Shown here one piece after another: positions 1 to 9,560 of a stretch of DNA of 64,000 nucleotides. The notes under the pieces are model-generated. The model saw only the letters and a list, made by a program, of their open reading frames with translations, did not search any database and was not told the DNA's origin. The stretch spans positions 3,410,001-3,474,000 of the forward strand of contig NZ_CP132353.1 in assembly GCF_030758455.1 (NCBI RefSeq). Direction: 5' to 3'. The DNA is from Erwinia pyri (GTDB lineage: Bacteria > Pseudomonadota > Gammaproteobacteria > Enterobacterales > Enterobacteriaceae). Numbering within the stretch: position 1 is the stretch's first letter; every line of letters begins with the position of its first letter. The translations under genes and the position numbers were made by a program.

Positions 1-1372
1 GGCGGAGAATATCGTCATGCACGTTTGCCAGCCTGGCCGCCTCTTCAATATCACTCTGCTTAGCGCTGGGCCGCCCCAGCGCGATATTATTGGCAATCGT
101 ATCGGAGAAGAGAAAAGGTGTCTGGCTCACTACCGCCAGCCGGCTGCGCCAGCTGTCCAGGCGAAGCTGCGTCAGCGGAATATTGTGATAGCGAATATCC
201 CCCTGATCAATATCGAAATGGCGCTGGATCAGGCTCAGCAGCGTGCTCTTTCCGGAGCCTGTTGGCCCGCAAAGGCCGAGCATCTGGCCCGGCTTCAGGC
301 TGACGTTAACGTGGCGAAGGGAAGGATGCTGAGCGCCAGGATAACAGAATTCCCGGATAGCGATCTGCATCGCCCCGCGCTCTTCAGGCAGCACTTTGGT
401 GCCATCCTCTACCGCAGGCGCTTCAGAGAGCAGAGAGCGGATCCGGCTCCAGGCTGCGCTGCCGCGTTCGACAATGTTAAACATCCAGGCCAACGCCAGC
501 ATTGGCCAGATCATCAGGCCAAGGTACATTACAAAGCTGGTCAGCTGGCCCAGCGTCATCTGATCGTGCCAGACCAGCCAGCTGCCGCCGCCAATCGCCA
601 GCAGGTTTGACATGCCAATAGCGATATAGATAGTGGGATCGAAACGGGCATCCACTCTGGCCACCCGCAGATTTTTTTTGCCGGTATCTTTGGCAATGCT
701 GGCGAACTGGCCCGACTGATGATCTTCCAGACCAAAGGCTTTAATCATGCGGATGCTGGTCAGGCTCTCCTGAGTCTGATCGTTCAGAGAGGAGAAAGCC
801 GCCTGGGCAACCTTGAAGCGGCTGTGCAGCTGGTCGCCATAACGTTTGATAACCAGCGCCATAATGGGCATCGGCAGCAGCGCCAGCAGGGTTAACTGCC
901 AGCTGATCTGCGTACTCATAACAAACAGCACAACCAGCCCCATCACCAGCGAATCCACCAGCGTCAGCACGCCCTCTCCAGCGGCAAAAACCACGCGGTC
1001 AACATCGTTGGTCGCGCGCGCTATCAGGTCGCCAGTGCGGTGACGAAGGTAAAATTCGGGGTGCTGGCGGCTGAGCTGACGATAGAAATCCTGCCGCAGC
1101 TCTACCGCAAGCTGATAGGAGGCGCCGAACAGCAGTACGCGCCAGACGTAACGCAGCAGATAGACCACCACTGCTGTCAGCAGCATCACGCCAACCCACA
1201 TCATCAGCTGCGAGGTGCTCATTTGCTGCCGGGAAAAGCCGTCAACGATCGTACCCACCACTTTTGGCGGCACCAGTTGTAAAACAGCGATGACGATTAA
1301 CAGGAGAACCGCCCCAAGGTAGCGGCGCCACTCGCGAATAAAATACCAGCTTAATTGGCTAAACAGTCGCAC
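1..1372 (-). CDS. mdlA: MdlA, ABC multidrug exporter half-transporter (N-terminal part, cut by window edge)
   Basis: Fused membrane and ATPase subunit of the MdlAB inner-membrane ABC exporter. Reading from a GTG at 1372, the protein opens [16 protein letters not shown], matching the start of E. coli MdlA (about 590 aa). About 457 residues are present: the transmembrane domain, then the nucleotide-binding domain with Walker [12 protein letters not shown] from residue 369. The window ends within the helical part (ANVHDDILR), before the LSGGQ signature and Walker B. The ORF has no ATG near the start, so GTG is chosen from homology. mdlB would be expected just beyond the left edge. The export substrate is unknown in the family; it lacks the peptidase domain of microcin exporters, so there is no reason to link it to the microcin-like genes at 34 kb. 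Confidence 0.92.
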   Translation of the reverse strand, partial: MRLFSQLSWYFIREWRRYLGAVLLLIVIAVLQLVPPKVVGTIVDGFSRQQMSTSQLMMWVGVMLLTAVVVYLLRYVWRVLLFGASYQLAVELRQDFYRQLSRQHPEFYLRHRTGDLIARATNDVDRVVFAAGEGVLTLVDSLVMGLVVLFVMSTQISWQLTLLALLPMPIMALVIKRYGDQLHSRFKVAQAAFSSLNDQTQESLTSIRMIKAFGLEDHQSGQFASIAKDTGKKNLRVARVDARFDPTIYIAIGMSNLLAIGGGSWLVWHDQMTLGQLTSFVMYLGLMIWPMLALAWMFNIVERGSAAWSRIRSLLSEAPAVEDGTKVLPEERGAMQIAIREFCYPGAQHPSLRHVNVSLKPGQMLGLCGPTGSGKSTLLSLIQRHFDIDQGDIRYHNIPLTQLRLDSWRSRLAVVSQTPFLFSDTIANNIALGRPSAKQSDIEEAARLANVHDDILR

Positions 1373-1420
1373 TGAAAACGTCCCGGTTATGATTGAGCAA
1401 GGTCAAAGCAGGCGTCCACC

Positions 1421-1879
1421 TCATTTCAACGGCAGCGCAGTGGTGTACTTTATCTCTTCCATCGCAAAGCTCGAAGTGACATCCAGTAAACCTGGAACTC
1501 CGTTCACTAAACGTTTATAGAAAGCATCATAAGTTTTCATGTCTGCGACCTGAAGGCGCAGCAGATAATCATATTCTCCCGCCATGCGGTAACAGCCCAT
1601 CACTTCCGGCATTGCCTGCACCACCTCAACGAACTGCTGATACCAGCTGCTGCTGTGCTGTTGAGTTTTGATCAGCATAAAGGCCGTGAGTGACAGATCA
1701 AGTTTATCGGCGTCCAGCAGCGCAACACGGGCGCGAATATAGCCCTCATCCTCCAGCCTTTTCAACCGTTTCCAGCAGGGGGTGGTGGTCAGGTGTACCG
1801 CATCTGCCAGCGCCTGAAGTGACAGGGTGCAATCCTGCTGCAGCAATGCCAGCAGTTTCAGGTCTGTTTTATCTGTCAT
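1421..1879 (-). CDS. decR: CcdR/DecR, Lrp/AsnC-family cysteine-responsive regulator
   Basis: 152 aa, the same length as E. coli DecR (YbaO) and nearly collinear with it. An N-terminal winged helix-turn-helix (about residues 1-60, including [17 protein letters not shown]) is followed by the Lrp-type ligand-binding domain. DecR activates cysteine detoxification genes in E. coli. In Pantoea ananatis the same protein, called CcdR, activates the adjacent cysteine desulfhydrase gene ccdA. Here it is divergent from the ccdA homologue at 1993, with a 113-bp shared regulatory region that contains an Lrp-type palindrome. Role as cysteine-induced activator of ccdA is inferred from this context. Confidence 0.93.
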   Translation of the reverse strand: MTDKTDLKLLALLQQDCTLSLQALADAVHLTTTPCWKRLKRLEDEGYIRARVALLDADKLDLSLTAFMLIKTQQHSSSWYQQFVEVVQAMPEVMGCYRMAGEYDYLLRLQVADMKTYDAFYKRLVNGVPGLLDVTSSFAMEEIKYTTALPLK

Positions 1880-1891
1880 TACCGCCTCCGG

Positions 1892-1906
1892 GAGAAAATT
1901 ATTCTC
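1892..1906. promoter_or_regulatory. Lrp-type 15-bp palindrome, probable CcdR operator
   Basis: GAGAAAATTATTCTC is a perfect dyad (GAGAA, 5-bp centre, TTCTC) and fits the core of the Lrp-family consensus (AG-A-AATT-T-CT). It lies 12 bp upstream of the decR start and 86 bp upstream of ccdA, where either autoregulation or activation could occur. Operator function is inferred. Confidence 0.6.
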
Positions 1907-1992
1907 TTATCCAGCCATTTTACAGGAAAGAGAGTAAGCCTTTTTTCCGATTAATGCCGTACTCTTAACCAAATTGTTTCGGGGAAAGTACC

Positions 1993-3027
1993 ATGTCAGA
2001 TCCATGGGTATCACACGCTATTTCAGAGATTAACGCCGATATACAGCGATCGGCAGACACGCATCTTATTCGCCTGCCGCTGAAAGCGTATCCGGGTATC
2101 TGGCTTTACCTGAAAGATGAGAGCACGCATCCCAGCGGCAGTCTTAAGCATCGCCTGGCGCGATCGCTGTTTCTCTACGGGTTATGTAATGGCTGGATAA
2201 AAAAGGGGACGCCAATTATTGAAGCTTCTTCCGGCAGTACTGCCGTTTCAGAAGCCTATTTTGCCCGTTTACTGGGGCTGCCTTTTATAGCGGTGATGCC
2301 TGCCACCACGGCAAAACGTAAAGTCGAACAGATCGCCCTCTATGGCGGACGTTGCCATTTTGTGGACGATCCCTGCCAGATGTATGCTGAGTCTGAGCGG
2401 CTCGCCCGTGAGCTGAACGGCCATTTTATGGATCAGTTTACTTTTGCTGAGCGGGCAACGGACTGGCGGGGCAATAATAATATTGCGGACAGTATTTTTC
2501 AGCAGATGAAAAATGAGCCGTTCCCGGTACCTGAAAGCATCGTCATGAGTGCCGGAACCGGCGGGACATCAGCCACTATCGGGCGCTATCTGCGTTATCA
2601 GGGCTATGCCACAAGGCTTACGGTGGTCGATCCGGAAAACTCCGTATTTTATGACTACTGGCATCAGCGGGATAAGTCGCTGCGCAACACGCGTGGCGGG
2701 AAAATTGAGGGCATTGGGCGCTCCCGCCCAGAACCCTCGTTTATCGCCGATGTGGTTGATGAAATGATCCAGGTGCCGGATGCAGCAAGCATCGCCACTA
2801 TGCTCTGGCTGGAAAAACAGCTTGGCCGTAAGCCTGGCGCATCAACAGGAACCAACGTCTGGGGGGCTTTGCAGGTTGCCAGAAGAATGGCGGAAGAGAA
2901 ACGTTCGGGCGCGATTGTAACGTTACTGTGCGACAGCGGAGAACGCTATCTGGAGAGTTACTACCATCCTGAATGGGTCGCGGAACAGATTGGTGATATC
3001 ACACCCTGGCAGCAGATGCTGGAATAA
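1993..3027 (+). CDS. ccdA: CcdA, PLP-dependent cysteine desulfhydrase (cysteine synthase family fold)
   Basis: 344-aa fold-type II PLP enzyme. The PLP lysine is K52 in HPSGSLKHR, the substrate loop is [10 protein letters not shown] (residues 79-87), and the phosphate-binding glycine loop is SAGTGGTS (186-193). Homologues are often annotated cysteine synthase, but the P. ananatis orthologue, beside the same Lrp-type regulator, degrades cysteine to pyruvate, ammonia and sulfide and gives cysteine resistance. Divergent placement from decR supports that role. The start ATG at 1993 has a GGGGAAAG box upstream. E. coli lacks this gene here; decR there is next to cof. Enzyme assignment is by homology and context. 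Confidence 0.85.
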   Translation: MSDPWVSHAISEINADIQRSADTHLIRLPLKAYPGIWLYLKDESTHPSGSLKHRLARSLFLYGLCNGWIKKGTPIIEASSGSTAVSEAYFARLLGLPFIAVMPATTAKRKVEQIALYGGRCHFVDDPCQMYAESERLARELNGHFMDQFTFAERATDWRGNNNIADSIFQQMKNEPFPVPESIVMSAGTGGTSATIGRYLRYQGYATRLTVVDPENSVFYDYWHQRDKSLRNTRGGKIEGIGRSRPEPSFIADVVDEMIQVPDAASIATMLWLEKQLGRKPGASTGTNVWGALQVARRMAEEKRSGAIVTLLCDSGERYLESYYHPEWVAEQIGDITPWQQMLE

Positions 3028-3029
3028 AA

Positions 3030-3097
3030 TGCCGGACTATCCTGTCCGGCAGAGTGCAACAAGCGTCACTGTTCAAACGCCGGACTTCCTGCCCGGC
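3030..3097. repeat. Two related tandem hairpins between convergent ccdA and cof
   Basis: First hairpin: TGCCGGAC (3030-3037), loop TATCCT, GTCCGGCA (3044-3051). Second: GCCGGAC-like arm from 3079 and GCCCGGC (3091-3097). The two copies share GCCGGACT-TCCTG and start about 49 bp apart. They may act as a bidirectional terminator or be a REP-like pair. Neither has a strong T-run. Confidence 0.6.
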
Positions 3098-3109
3098 ACT
3101 AAGGCCTCA

Positions 3110-3928
3110 TTATTCGGGGGAATAGACGAGGTGGGGGGTGGTAAGCCAGTGATTCAGATAGTGCGAAACGCCCTGCGTCTCGCAATGTCCGATAACAGGT
3201 AAATGAGGCAACAGCGACTTCAGCTCACTCATCGCATTTCCCATGATGAAACCCCGCCCTACGGTTTCAAGCATTTCGCGGTCATTCATCGCATCACCAA
3301 ACGCCATGCACTCCGCCAGGGTAAAGCCCAGTGAAGTGGCTAACGAATCAAGCGCCGTGCCTTTGTTACAGCCCGGCGGCAGCACTTCCAGACAATCGCG
3401 GGCAGAAAAACAGAGATGAGCGCGGTCGCCCAGCGCATCCCTTAGCTGCCCCTGAAGCCGGCACAGCTCGTTGTGTTCAGCTATAAAACAGATCTTGGTC
3501 ACCTGATGGGCAGGAATACGCTTGAGATCGGTCAGCGTATAGCGGAATCCACTCATCTGATGCGCCTGCAGAATATGCGGCACGTCGTGCTCCGTCAGCC
3601 AGCCTTGATCGTTAAAAACGTGCAGGCTTGCCGTCGTGTTCCAGCGGGTATGGATCACCTCTTCAGCCACCTGAGGAGAGAGATCGCTCGCCGCAAGCAA
3701 GTTCCCCTGATGGTCATGCACGCGAGTGCCGTTACCAGAGATAAGCCAGGCGCTCAGCTGGAAATCAGCAATCAGCGGCTGCATCTCCAGCCAGTGTCGA
3801 CCAGTGGCAAAGGTCAGCAGTACGCCCTTCTCGTTTAGCGCACGCAAGGCGGTAACCGTTTTCTCACCAAGCTGATGATTGGACATCAGCAGGGTACCAT
3901 CCATATCAAATGCCGCCAGACGCGCCAT
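3110..3928 (-). CDS. cof: Cof, HAD-family HMP-PP phosphatase
   Basis: 272 aa, the same length as E. coli Cof, which hydrolyses 4-amino-2-methyl-5-hydroxymethylpyrimidine diphosphate, a thiamine precursor, and other phosphorylated metabolites. Class IIB HAD motifs are visible: nucleophile motif DMDGT (D8, D10), [15 protein letters not shown] with the catalytic lysine, and the Mg-binding loop [11 protein letters not shown]. The C-terminus (SHYLNHW...PHLVYSPE) also matches. It is divergent from ybaE with about 98 bp between them. Cytoplasmic. Confidence 0.95.
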   Translation of the reverse strand: MARLAAFDMDGTLLMSNHQLGEKTVTALRALNEKGVLLTFATGRHWLEMQPLIADFQLSAWLISGNGTRVHDHQGNLLAASDLSPQVAEEVIHTRWNTTASLHVFNDQGWLTEHDVPHILQAHQMSGFRYTLTDLKRIPAHQVTKICFIAEHNELCRLQGQLRDALGDRAHLCFSARDCLEVLPPGCNKGTALDSLATSLGFTLAECMAFGDAMNDREMLETVGRGFIMGNAMSELKSLLPHLPVIGHCETQGVSHYLNHWLTTPHLVYSPE

Positions 3929-4026
3929 GATCTCTCCCGTGCCTGTTTTTTCGTCAGGTCAGAGTATCACCTGGTATTTACGGAACTAATAGTGAATACT
4001 TTTGCAAAACTATTCCGGGTTTAGAG

Positions 4027-5724
4027 ATGCGCCAGCTTAACCGACTCAATCAGTATCAACGACTCTGGCAGGCGAGCATGGGGGAGATGCAGCAAACCTG
4101 CGTGGCAGAAATCGCTTTGCGCTGTATCTGCAGTGAACGCCATGTACGAACGCTGATGAATCAGTGGCAGCAGCTGGGATGGCTAAGCTGGCAGGCAGAG
4201 TCGGGACGGGGAAAACGGGGAGAGCTGCTCTTCTTACAGACGCCCGCTCAGCTCAGGGCGGCGCTGCTTCAGCAGCAGCTGGAGCAGGGGTTGTCACACC
4301 AGGCGCTTGAACTGGTTCAGCTCGCGCCGGAGCAGCTTAATCATCTGCTAAGACCCTATATGGGCGGACAGTGGCTGGATGACCGCCCCACGCTGCGTAT
4401 TCCTTATTATCGCCCGCTTGAGGGCCTTAACCCGCTTGAAATGCCCGGCAGAGCGGAGCAGCATCTGGCAGGCCAGATTTTTTCCGGCCTCACCCGCTTT
4501 AAAGATGACCAGGTCATACCCGACCTTGCTCATCACTGGCAGTACAGCGCCGATGGCCTGAGCTGGTTCTTCTTTCTGCGTCCCCAGCTTTTCTGGCATG
4601 ACGGAGAGCGCGTCTCCTCGTTACAGCTGATGAAAAGTCTGCAGCGCATTGTGGCAAGCCCGACAGGCGAACGCCTGCTGGCCAGCGTGAAGTCGGTTTC
4701 GCTGCCACAGGCTCTCTGCCTGCGTATCGATCTGCATCAGCCTGACTACTGGCTGACCTGGCGCCTCGCCACCGTTCCCTCTCTGTTAACGCACCCGGAC
4801 GATCCCCACTCTGGCACCGGCCCCTGGCGTCTGAGCCACTGGTCAGCAGAGCTGGTCAGGCTGGAAAATCATGAGCGTTATCATGGCGCGCAGCCGTTGA
4901 TGCAGATGATTGAGTACTGGATAACTCCGCCGCTTTTTGACAAAACCCTGGGGACCAGCTGCCGTCATCCGGTACAGATAGCCATTGGCGAACAGCATGA
5001 GTTTGCCCTGCTGCGCCCGGTAAGCCGCAGGATCAGCCTGGGGTTTTGTTATCTGGCCCTGAAGCATGGCACCCTCTCCCCTCATCAGGCAGAAAAAATA
5101 GTGGCGTTGATCCGCCGTAAAAAGCTGATTGAGGAGCTGCCCCTTGATGAAGGACTGATTACCCCAAGCCAGGGGATGCTGCCGGAATGGCCCCTGCCAG
5201 AGGTTAACGAGAGGAAGGATGTCACCTTACCCGCCATGTTGGATCTTCACTATCACCTGCCGGTTGAACTGCATGCCATGGCAGAGAAATTGCGGGAGGT
5301 GCTGGCCGGAGAAGGGTGCCAGGTCAGGCTGCATTTTCATCCGACTAAAAACTGGCTGGGTTACACGGAGCTTGATAAGGCTGACCTCATTATGGGCGAT
5401 CGCCTGATTGGCGAAGCGCCTGAGTTCACGCTGGAAAGCTGGATAAGGCTCGATCCGTTATGGCCTACGGTGTTAGGGAAAGAGGCCTGGTCTCAGCTAC
5501 TGAATGAGCTGGAACGTATCCAGCGCTGTAGCGAAGAAAGCGAACGCTCGGCAGGGCTGCAGCAGACGTTTCATCAGCTTATGGCTCAGCCTGCTATTAC
5601 GCCCCTGTTTAACTATCGCTATCAGGTGAGCGCACCGCCCGATGTGGAAGGGATCACGCTGAACGCCTGGGGATGGTTCGACTTTTCCCGTGCGTGGATC
5701 CCTCCTCCTCTTCCGCTTGCCTGA
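4027..5724 (+). CDS. ybaE: YbaE, SgrR-family protein (DNA-binding plus solute-binding-like domain)
   Basis: 565 aa against 566 for E. coli YbaE. The N-terminal ~110 residues resemble the SgrR DNA-binding domain (CSERHVRTLMNQWQQLGW is helix-turn-helix-like). The rest is an SBP_bac_5-type ligand-binding domain beginning near LRIPYYRPLEGLNP. There is no signal peptide, so the binding-protein fold is cytoplasmic, as in SgrR. The ligand and regulon of YbaE are not established. It stands as a single gene between cof and queC; the 65 bp after its stop hold an imperfect hairpin (ACCCT-TATG ... CATA-GGGT, 5729-5767). Confidence 0.9.
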   Translation: MRQLNRLNQYQRLWQASMGEMQQTCVAEIALRCICSERHVRTLMNQWQQLGWLSWQAESGRGKRGELLFLQTPAQLRAALLQQQLEQGLSHQALELVQLAPEQLNHLLRPYMGGQWLDDRPTLRIPYYRPLEGLNPLEMPGRAEQHLAGQIFSGLTRFKDDQVIPDLAHHWQYSADGLSWFFFLRPQLFWHDGERVSSLQLMKSLQRIVASPTGERLLASVKSVSLPQALCLRIDLHQPDYWLTWRLATVPSLLTHPDDPHSGTGPWRLSHWSAELVRLENHERYHGAQPLMQMIEYWITPPLFDKTLGTSCRHPVQIAIGEQHEFALLRPVSRRISLGFCYLALKHGTLSPHQAEKIVALIRRKKLIEELPLDEGLITPSQGMLPEWPLPEVNERKDVTLPAMLDLHYHLPVELHAMAEKLREVLAGEGCQVRLHFHPTKNWLGYTELDKADLIMGDRLIGEAPEFTLESWIRLDPLWPTVLGKEAWSQLLNELERIQRCSEESERSAGLQQTFHQLMAQPAITPLFNYRYQVSAPPDVEGITLNAWGWFDFSRAWIPPPLPLA

Positions 5725-5789
5725 GCAGAACTACCCTTATGCCGCCGCAGGCAGTACCATAGGGTGTAACAGATCAATAAGGTGAAAAA

Positions 5790-6485
5790 ATGAAACGTGC
5801 AGTGGTGGTTTTCAGCGGTGGACAGGATTCAACAACCTGCCTGATCCAGGCTTTGCAACAGTATGATGAGGTGCATTGCGTCACCTTCGATTATGGTCAA
5901 CGCCATCGTGCAGAAATCGATATTGCCCGACAGCTCGCCCTTTCGCTCGGGGCACGTGCGCATAAAGTACTGGACGTGACGATGCTCAATGAGCTGGCCG
6001 TCAGCAGTCTGACCAGAGAGAACATTCCGGTTCCGGCGTACGATCCGCAAGCCAGCGGCCTGCCCAGCACTTTTGTGCCGGGCCGCAACATTCTGTTTCT
6101 GACGCTGGCCGCCGTTTATGCTTATCAGGTTGAAGCGGAAGCGGTGATCACCGGCGTGTGCGAAACCGATTTCTCTGGCTACCCCGACTGCCGTGATGAA
6201 TTTGTTAAGGCGTTAAATCATGCGGTGGCGCTGGGCATGGCGCGGGAAGTGCGTTTCGAAACGCCGCTGATGTGGCTGAATAAAGCGGAAACCTGGGCGC
6301 TGGCTGACTACTGGCAGCAGCTGCCGCTGGTCCGCCATGAGACGCTGACCTGCTATAACGGCATCAAAGGAGATGGCTGTGGCGAGTGCGCTGCCTGCCA
6401 TCTTCGGGCCAACGGTCTTAGTGAATATCAGGCTGACACTGCCCGCGTGATGGCTGAAATGCAGCGCAAGACCGGCCTACGCTGA
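5790..6485 (+). CDS. queC: QueC, 7-cyano-7-deazaguanine synthase
   Basis: 231 aa, the same length as E. coli QueC. It converts 7-carboxy-7-deazaguanine to preQ0 with ATP and ammonia in queuosine biosynthesis. The PP-loop SGGQDSTTC is at residues 9-17, and the C-terminal zinc site is supplied by CYNG...GCGECAAC. The pathway's tgt and queA lie in the same window (44.6-46.9 kb). The leader does not show the loop and A-rich tail of a preQ1 riboswitch. Its last 9 bases overlap the end of convergent fadM. RBS AAGGTG lies just before the ATG. Confidence 0.96.
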   Translation: MKRAVVVFSGGQDSTTCLIQALQQYDEVHCVTFDYGQRHRAEIDIARQLALSLGARAHKVLDVTMLNELAVSSLTRENIPVPAYDPQASGLPSTFVPGRNILFLTLAAVYAYQVEAEAVITGVCETDFSGYPDCRDEFVKALNHAVALGMAREVRFETPLMWLNKAETWALADYWQQLPLVRHETLTCYNGIKGDGCGECAACHLRANGLSEYQADTARVMAEMQRKTGLR

Positions 6486-6878
6486 CAGCATCTCCTCCAT
6501 CCGGCTTTTAAGCTCCCCCTCCATCGGCTGCGCCTTTTGCGTGCGCAGATCGATACAGACAAAGGTCAGGGTGGCATCCGCAATGGCTTCTCCGTGAGGA
6601 GCCAGCGTCACCGTCTGACCGATTACGCCACTTTTACCGCCCAGCTGCACCAGAGTGCTGTGAATATTCAGCACATCCCCCATTACCGCTGGTCGACGGT
6701 AATTAATATTGATGTTAACCACCACAAAAGCCAGATGATTCTCCTGCATCCAGTTGAACGACGGCAGCCGCTCTAACCATTCCCATCGCGCCTCCTCCAG
6801 GAACTCCAGATAGCGGGCATTATTCACGTGCTGGTAAATATCCAGATGGTAGCCACGGACCTTGATAGTGGTGAACAT
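6477..6878 (-). CDS. fadM: FadM, long-chain acyl-CoA thioesterase
   Basis: 133 aa hotdog-fold thioesterase, close to E. coli FadM/YbaW (132 aa). The active-site helix region [18 protein letters not shown] is intact. FadM hydrolyses long-chain acyl-CoA, especially dienoyl species that stall beta-oxidation. It overlaps queC tail to tail by 9 bp. A FadR-type operator lies 35 bp upstream of the start codon, consistent with membership of the fad regulon. Cytoplasmic; probably monocistronic. Confidence 0.95.
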   Translation of the reverse strand: MFTTIKVRGYHLDIYQHVNNARYLEFLEEARWEWLERLPSFNWMQENHLAFVVVNININYRRPAVMGDVLNIHSTLVQLGGKSGVIGQTVTLAPHGEAIADATLTFVCIDLRTQKAQPMEGELKSRMEEMLSA

Positions 6879-6912
6879 AACGGCATTGCCCCTTAAAATG
6901 AGAGGTCACACC

Positions 6913-6929
6913 AACTGGTATGACCTCTA
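6913..6929 (-). promoter_or_regulatory. Probable FadR operator of fadM
   Basis: AACTGGTATGACCTCT closely matches the FadR consensus (A-CTGGTC-GACC-G-T), and the site lies about 35-50 bp upstream of fadM, where it would overlap the promoter. It is also the right half of a longer dyad, AGAGGTCA (6901-6908) with TGACCTCT (6921-6928). E. coli fadM is known to be FadR-regulated; binding here is inferred. Confidence 0.65.
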
Positions 6930-6986
6930 CAGATTAGCAGCGGTTACTGCCCCAATGCGATCGACAACTCAAACTCGCGAAGGCAG

Positions 6987-7316
6987 TCACAATTTAAGCC
7001 GTGAAAGATTTCTCTCCACCAGCGCATTGCCGATGCCGGGCACCTCCTTTAGCTGTTCTATCGCGGTAAAATCACCGTACTGTTCCCGGTAGCTGACAAT
7101 GGCCTCCGCCTTTTTTATTCCAACGCCGTTGAGTGCTGCAGCTAACTCTTCCGCGCTGGCCTGATTAAGGCTGATTCGCGCAGCCGCCTCTTTATCCGCA
7201 GCGATAGAAACCTGTGACGAAGCGGGGGCTGGTTCTGCTGACTTCACCGGCAGTGCAGCCAGGGTTCCTGCACTCATCATCATCGTGAAACATAACGCTT
7301 TGAGTTTATTTTGCAT
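6987..7316 (-). CDS. ybaV: YbaV, ComEA-family helix-hairpin-helix protein
   Basis: 109 aa from the ATG at 7316. An in-frame ATG five codons upstream exists, but GGAGG sits 8 nt before the 7316 start, which therefore is preferred. The N-terminus is a secretory signal (MQNKLKALCFTMMMSAGTLAALPVKSA). The C-terminal ~60 residues are two helix-hairpin-helix motifs (INLNQASAEELAAALNGVGIKKAEAI-like and LKEVPGIGNALVERN) typical of ComEA DNA-binding proteins. In naturally competent bacteria ComEA pulls DNA into the periplasm; the role of YbaV in enterobacteria is not settled. It follows ppiD on the same strand, after a terminator. Confidence 0.9.
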   Translation of the reverse strand: MQNKLKALCFTMMMSAGTLAALPVKSAEPAPASSQVSIAADKEAAARISLNQASAEELAAALNGVGIKKAEAIVSYREQYGDFTAIEQLKEVPGIGNALVERNLSRLKL

Positions 7317-7399
7317 GCTGTAATCCTCCATGTGTTTGACAGCATGGCTACCCTACTGCAGCGAGGAAAAGGAGACAAAGGGAGGAGTAGAAAACTGGA

Positions 7400-7421
7400 A
7401 AAGGCCGCATAAGCGGCCTTT
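7400..7421 (-). terminator. Terminator downstream of ppiD
   Basis: Perfect 9-bp stem AAAGGCCGC / GCGGCCTTT with an ATAA loop, 35 bp after the ppiD stop. On the minus strand it continues TTCCAGTTTTC, a weak T-run. Confidence 0.8.
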
Positions 7422-7455
7422 CGGGATACAAATCGTTGCAGGATTTTTGCGAGGC

Positions 7456-9327
7456 TTACTGGGCCTGTGCCGCTGCACCGTATTTGATTTTTGCTTCTTT
7501 ACGCAGGTTGCTCAGCAGCGCTTCAAAAGCGATTTGCGCGTTATTCTGCGTCACGCCCTGAACCATTGCTTTCTTCTGCGCATCCGGCAGGGTGCCACTG
7601 CGAACTTCATCCAGCGCCAGCAACAGCACGTTGCCTTCACCATCTTCACTGATGCCGTAAGAAGGTTTACCCTTCGCAGGCTGGCTCAGCGTAAAGGCCG
7701 CCTGTGTTGCCGCATCCTGACCGTTGCGGGTCAGCGTCTTCTGGCTACCAAAGCTCAGGTTAGCGGCTTTCATCGCCTCATCCCCTTTGCCCGCTTTCAG
7801 ATCGGCCAGCAGTTTATCAGCCTGAGCTTTCGCTTCTTGCTGTGCCTTCTGCGTCTTCAGCGTATCGGTAATCTGTGCCGTTACCTCAGCCAGCGGCTTC
7901 ACGGCTTCAGGTTTGTGGGCGCTGACGCGCAGGACAAAGGCGCGATCGCCATCAACGGTAATGATGTCTGAGTTATTGCCCGGCGCGCCGTTCTCACCCA
8001 CTAAACCACCGTTGAAGATAGCCTGCTCAACCTGCTTAAAATTAAGCTCGGCAGGCGGGTTATCATGGCTGAACCAGCCCGTTTCTACCGCTTTCACGCC
8101 GGCGGCCTGTTCAGCACCCACCAGGGATTCGTTGTCGTTGCTCGCTGCATCGCTGACTTTCTGCTGCAGTTTGTAGTAAGCATCAACCGCTTTTTCCTGC
8201 TTCACTTTTGCCGCAATATCATCATGCACGGTAGCCAGCGGTTTAATCTGCTGCGGCTGAATATCGTCCAGACGCGCCACCAGGAAACCAACAGAAGATT
8301 TGATTACGCCAGAGAGCTGACCTTTCTCCTTCAGCCCGGCGTTTTTCAACTCGTCTGGCGTGGTGTCCGGCTCCAGCCAGCCCATGTCGCCGCCATGACG
8401 GGCAGAGATAGGATCAGCAGACTTCTGTTTCGCCAGCGCGACAAAGTCACCGCCCTTTTTCAGCGCATCGAGAACAGCCTGCGCATCCGCTTCAGTTTTG
8501 GTCTGAATAATGCTGTAACGGCTGCGCTGGGGCTGGGTGTAATCCCCCTGATGCTGATCGTACCAGCTCTGGATATCCTCTTCGCTTGCTGTTTCCTGCA
8601 TGGAAGCGGCATCCAGCTTGATGTAGCTGACGCGGAACTGCTCAGGCGACATAAAGCTGTTTTTATTTTGCTCGTAGTAGTTTTTGATCTCTTCCGGGGT
8701 AACGCTCTGCTTAGCAGCCAGCGCAGCGACGTTGATCGTAGCCTGACGAACCAGACGCTCCTGAGAAACCAGCGCAGCCAGAGAATCCGTTTCACCGCTG
8801 AGCATAAAGTCTGTACCGGTTACGGCTGCAATCAGCTGCTGGGTCGTCAGCTGCTTACGCAGGGCTTCAGCATACTGATCGGCAGAAAAGCCCATCTGAT
8901 TAATCAGGCCAAGGTATTTAGCATTATCAAATTTACCGTTGGTCTGAAAAGCGGGCTGGCTGAAGATAGCCTGTTTGATTTGATCGTCGCTGATAGCCAG
9001 TTTCAGATCTTTGGCATAGCCAGTCAGAAGGGCTTCATCAACCAGCTGAGAGAGCGCCTGCTGGCGGATCTGCTGCATCCAGGCCGGATTGCCAGCGAGC
9101 TGTGAGAACTGCTCACCTAACTGCTGCTGCTGACGTGAACGTTCGTTAGAGAAGGCGTTCTCGAGCTGTGCCCGGCTGATTTCCTGTCCGTTAACCTTGG
9201 CGGCATAATCTCCGTTTCCCCCAATCAGGTAGTTGCCCACCCCGGTTAACACGAAAGACAGAATGATCAAAGCCAATATAATTTTGAGCACGACATGGTT
9301 CGACGCCGCGCGTAAATTGTCCATCAT
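7456..9327 (-). CDS. ppiD: PpiD, periplasmic folding chaperone with parvulin domain
   Basis: 623 aa, equal to E. coli PpiD. The single N-terminal membrane anchor (VVLKIILALIILSFVLTGVG, about residues 12-31) is followed by a periplasmic SurA-like chaperone region, one parvulin-type domain around residues 265-360 (SRYSIIQTKTEADAQ...HGGDMGWLEP...), and a C-terminal chaperone region. PpiD binds the SecYEG translocon through YfgM and helps newly exported proteins; its parvulin domain has little isomerase activity. It lies downstream of hupB after a strong terminator, so its own promoter is expected in 9328-9456. Confidence 0.96.
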   Translation of the reverse strand: MMDNLRAASNHVVLKIILALIILSFVLTGVGNYLIGGNGDYAAKVNGQEISRAQLENAFSNERSRQQQQLGEQFSQLAGNPAWMQQIRQQALSQLVDEALLTGYAKDLKLAISDDQIKQAIFSQPAFQTNGKFDNAKYLGLINQMGFSADQYAEALRKQLTTQQLIAAVTGTDFMLSGETDSLAALVSQERLVRQATINVAALAAKQSVTPEEIKNYYEQNKNSFMSPEQFRVSYIKLDAASMQETASEEDIQSWYDQHQGDYTQPQRSRYSIIQTKTEADAQAVLDALKKGGDFVALAKQKSADPISARHGGDMGWLEPDTTPDELKNAGLKEKGQLSGVIKSSVGFLVARLDDIQPQQIKPLATVHDDIAAKVKQEKAVDAYYKLQQKVSDAASNDNESLVGAEQAAGVKAVETGWFSHDNPPAELNFKQVEQAIFNGGLVGENGAPGNNSDIITVDGDRAFVLRVSAHKPEAVKPLAEVTAQITDTLKTQKAQQEAKAQADKLLADLKAGKGDEAMKAANLSFGSQKTLTRNGQDAATQAAFTLSQPAKGKPSYGISEDGEGNVLLLALDEVRSGTLPDAQKKAMVQGVTQNNAQIAFEALLSNLRKEAKIKYGAAAQAQ

Positions 9328-9456
9328 GGTGTGACAACACTCCGCTGTAGTATGAATGTAAACCTTTGCGCTTTCGTCCCCTTTTCCCGGGAACGTTTAC
9401 GCCTGCGTTGCAAACCGCACGCCGTTAACCGCAACTCGCAAATGTCATTGAAACAT

Positions 9457-9486
9457 AAAAAAAGGCACATCGTGTAGTGATGTGCC
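9457..9486 (-). terminator. Intrinsic terminator of hupB
   Basis: Stem GGCACATC (9464-9471) / GATGTGCC (9479-9486) followed on the minus strand by seven T residues (9463-9457). A weaker hairpin, GCGGT / ACCGC at 9541-9558, lies between it and the hupB stop. Confidence 0.88.
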
Positions 9487-9560
9487 CCGTATGGTACATG
9501 AGAACGCTCAGACAATCCTCACTCCACCGAAGAAATTGCCGCGGTGGAAGCATACCGCCC

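Noticed and set aside
1..1372. MdlA as exporter of the microcin-like peptides
   Set aside because: Double-glycine exporters have an N-terminal C39 peptidase domain; this protein starts directly with the membrane domain and matches the multidrug-type MdlA.
5725..5789. Possible preQ1 riboswitch before queC
   Set aside because: A hairpin is present, but the conserved loop bases and A-rich tail of preQ1 class I are missing, and the downstream part does not pair as required.
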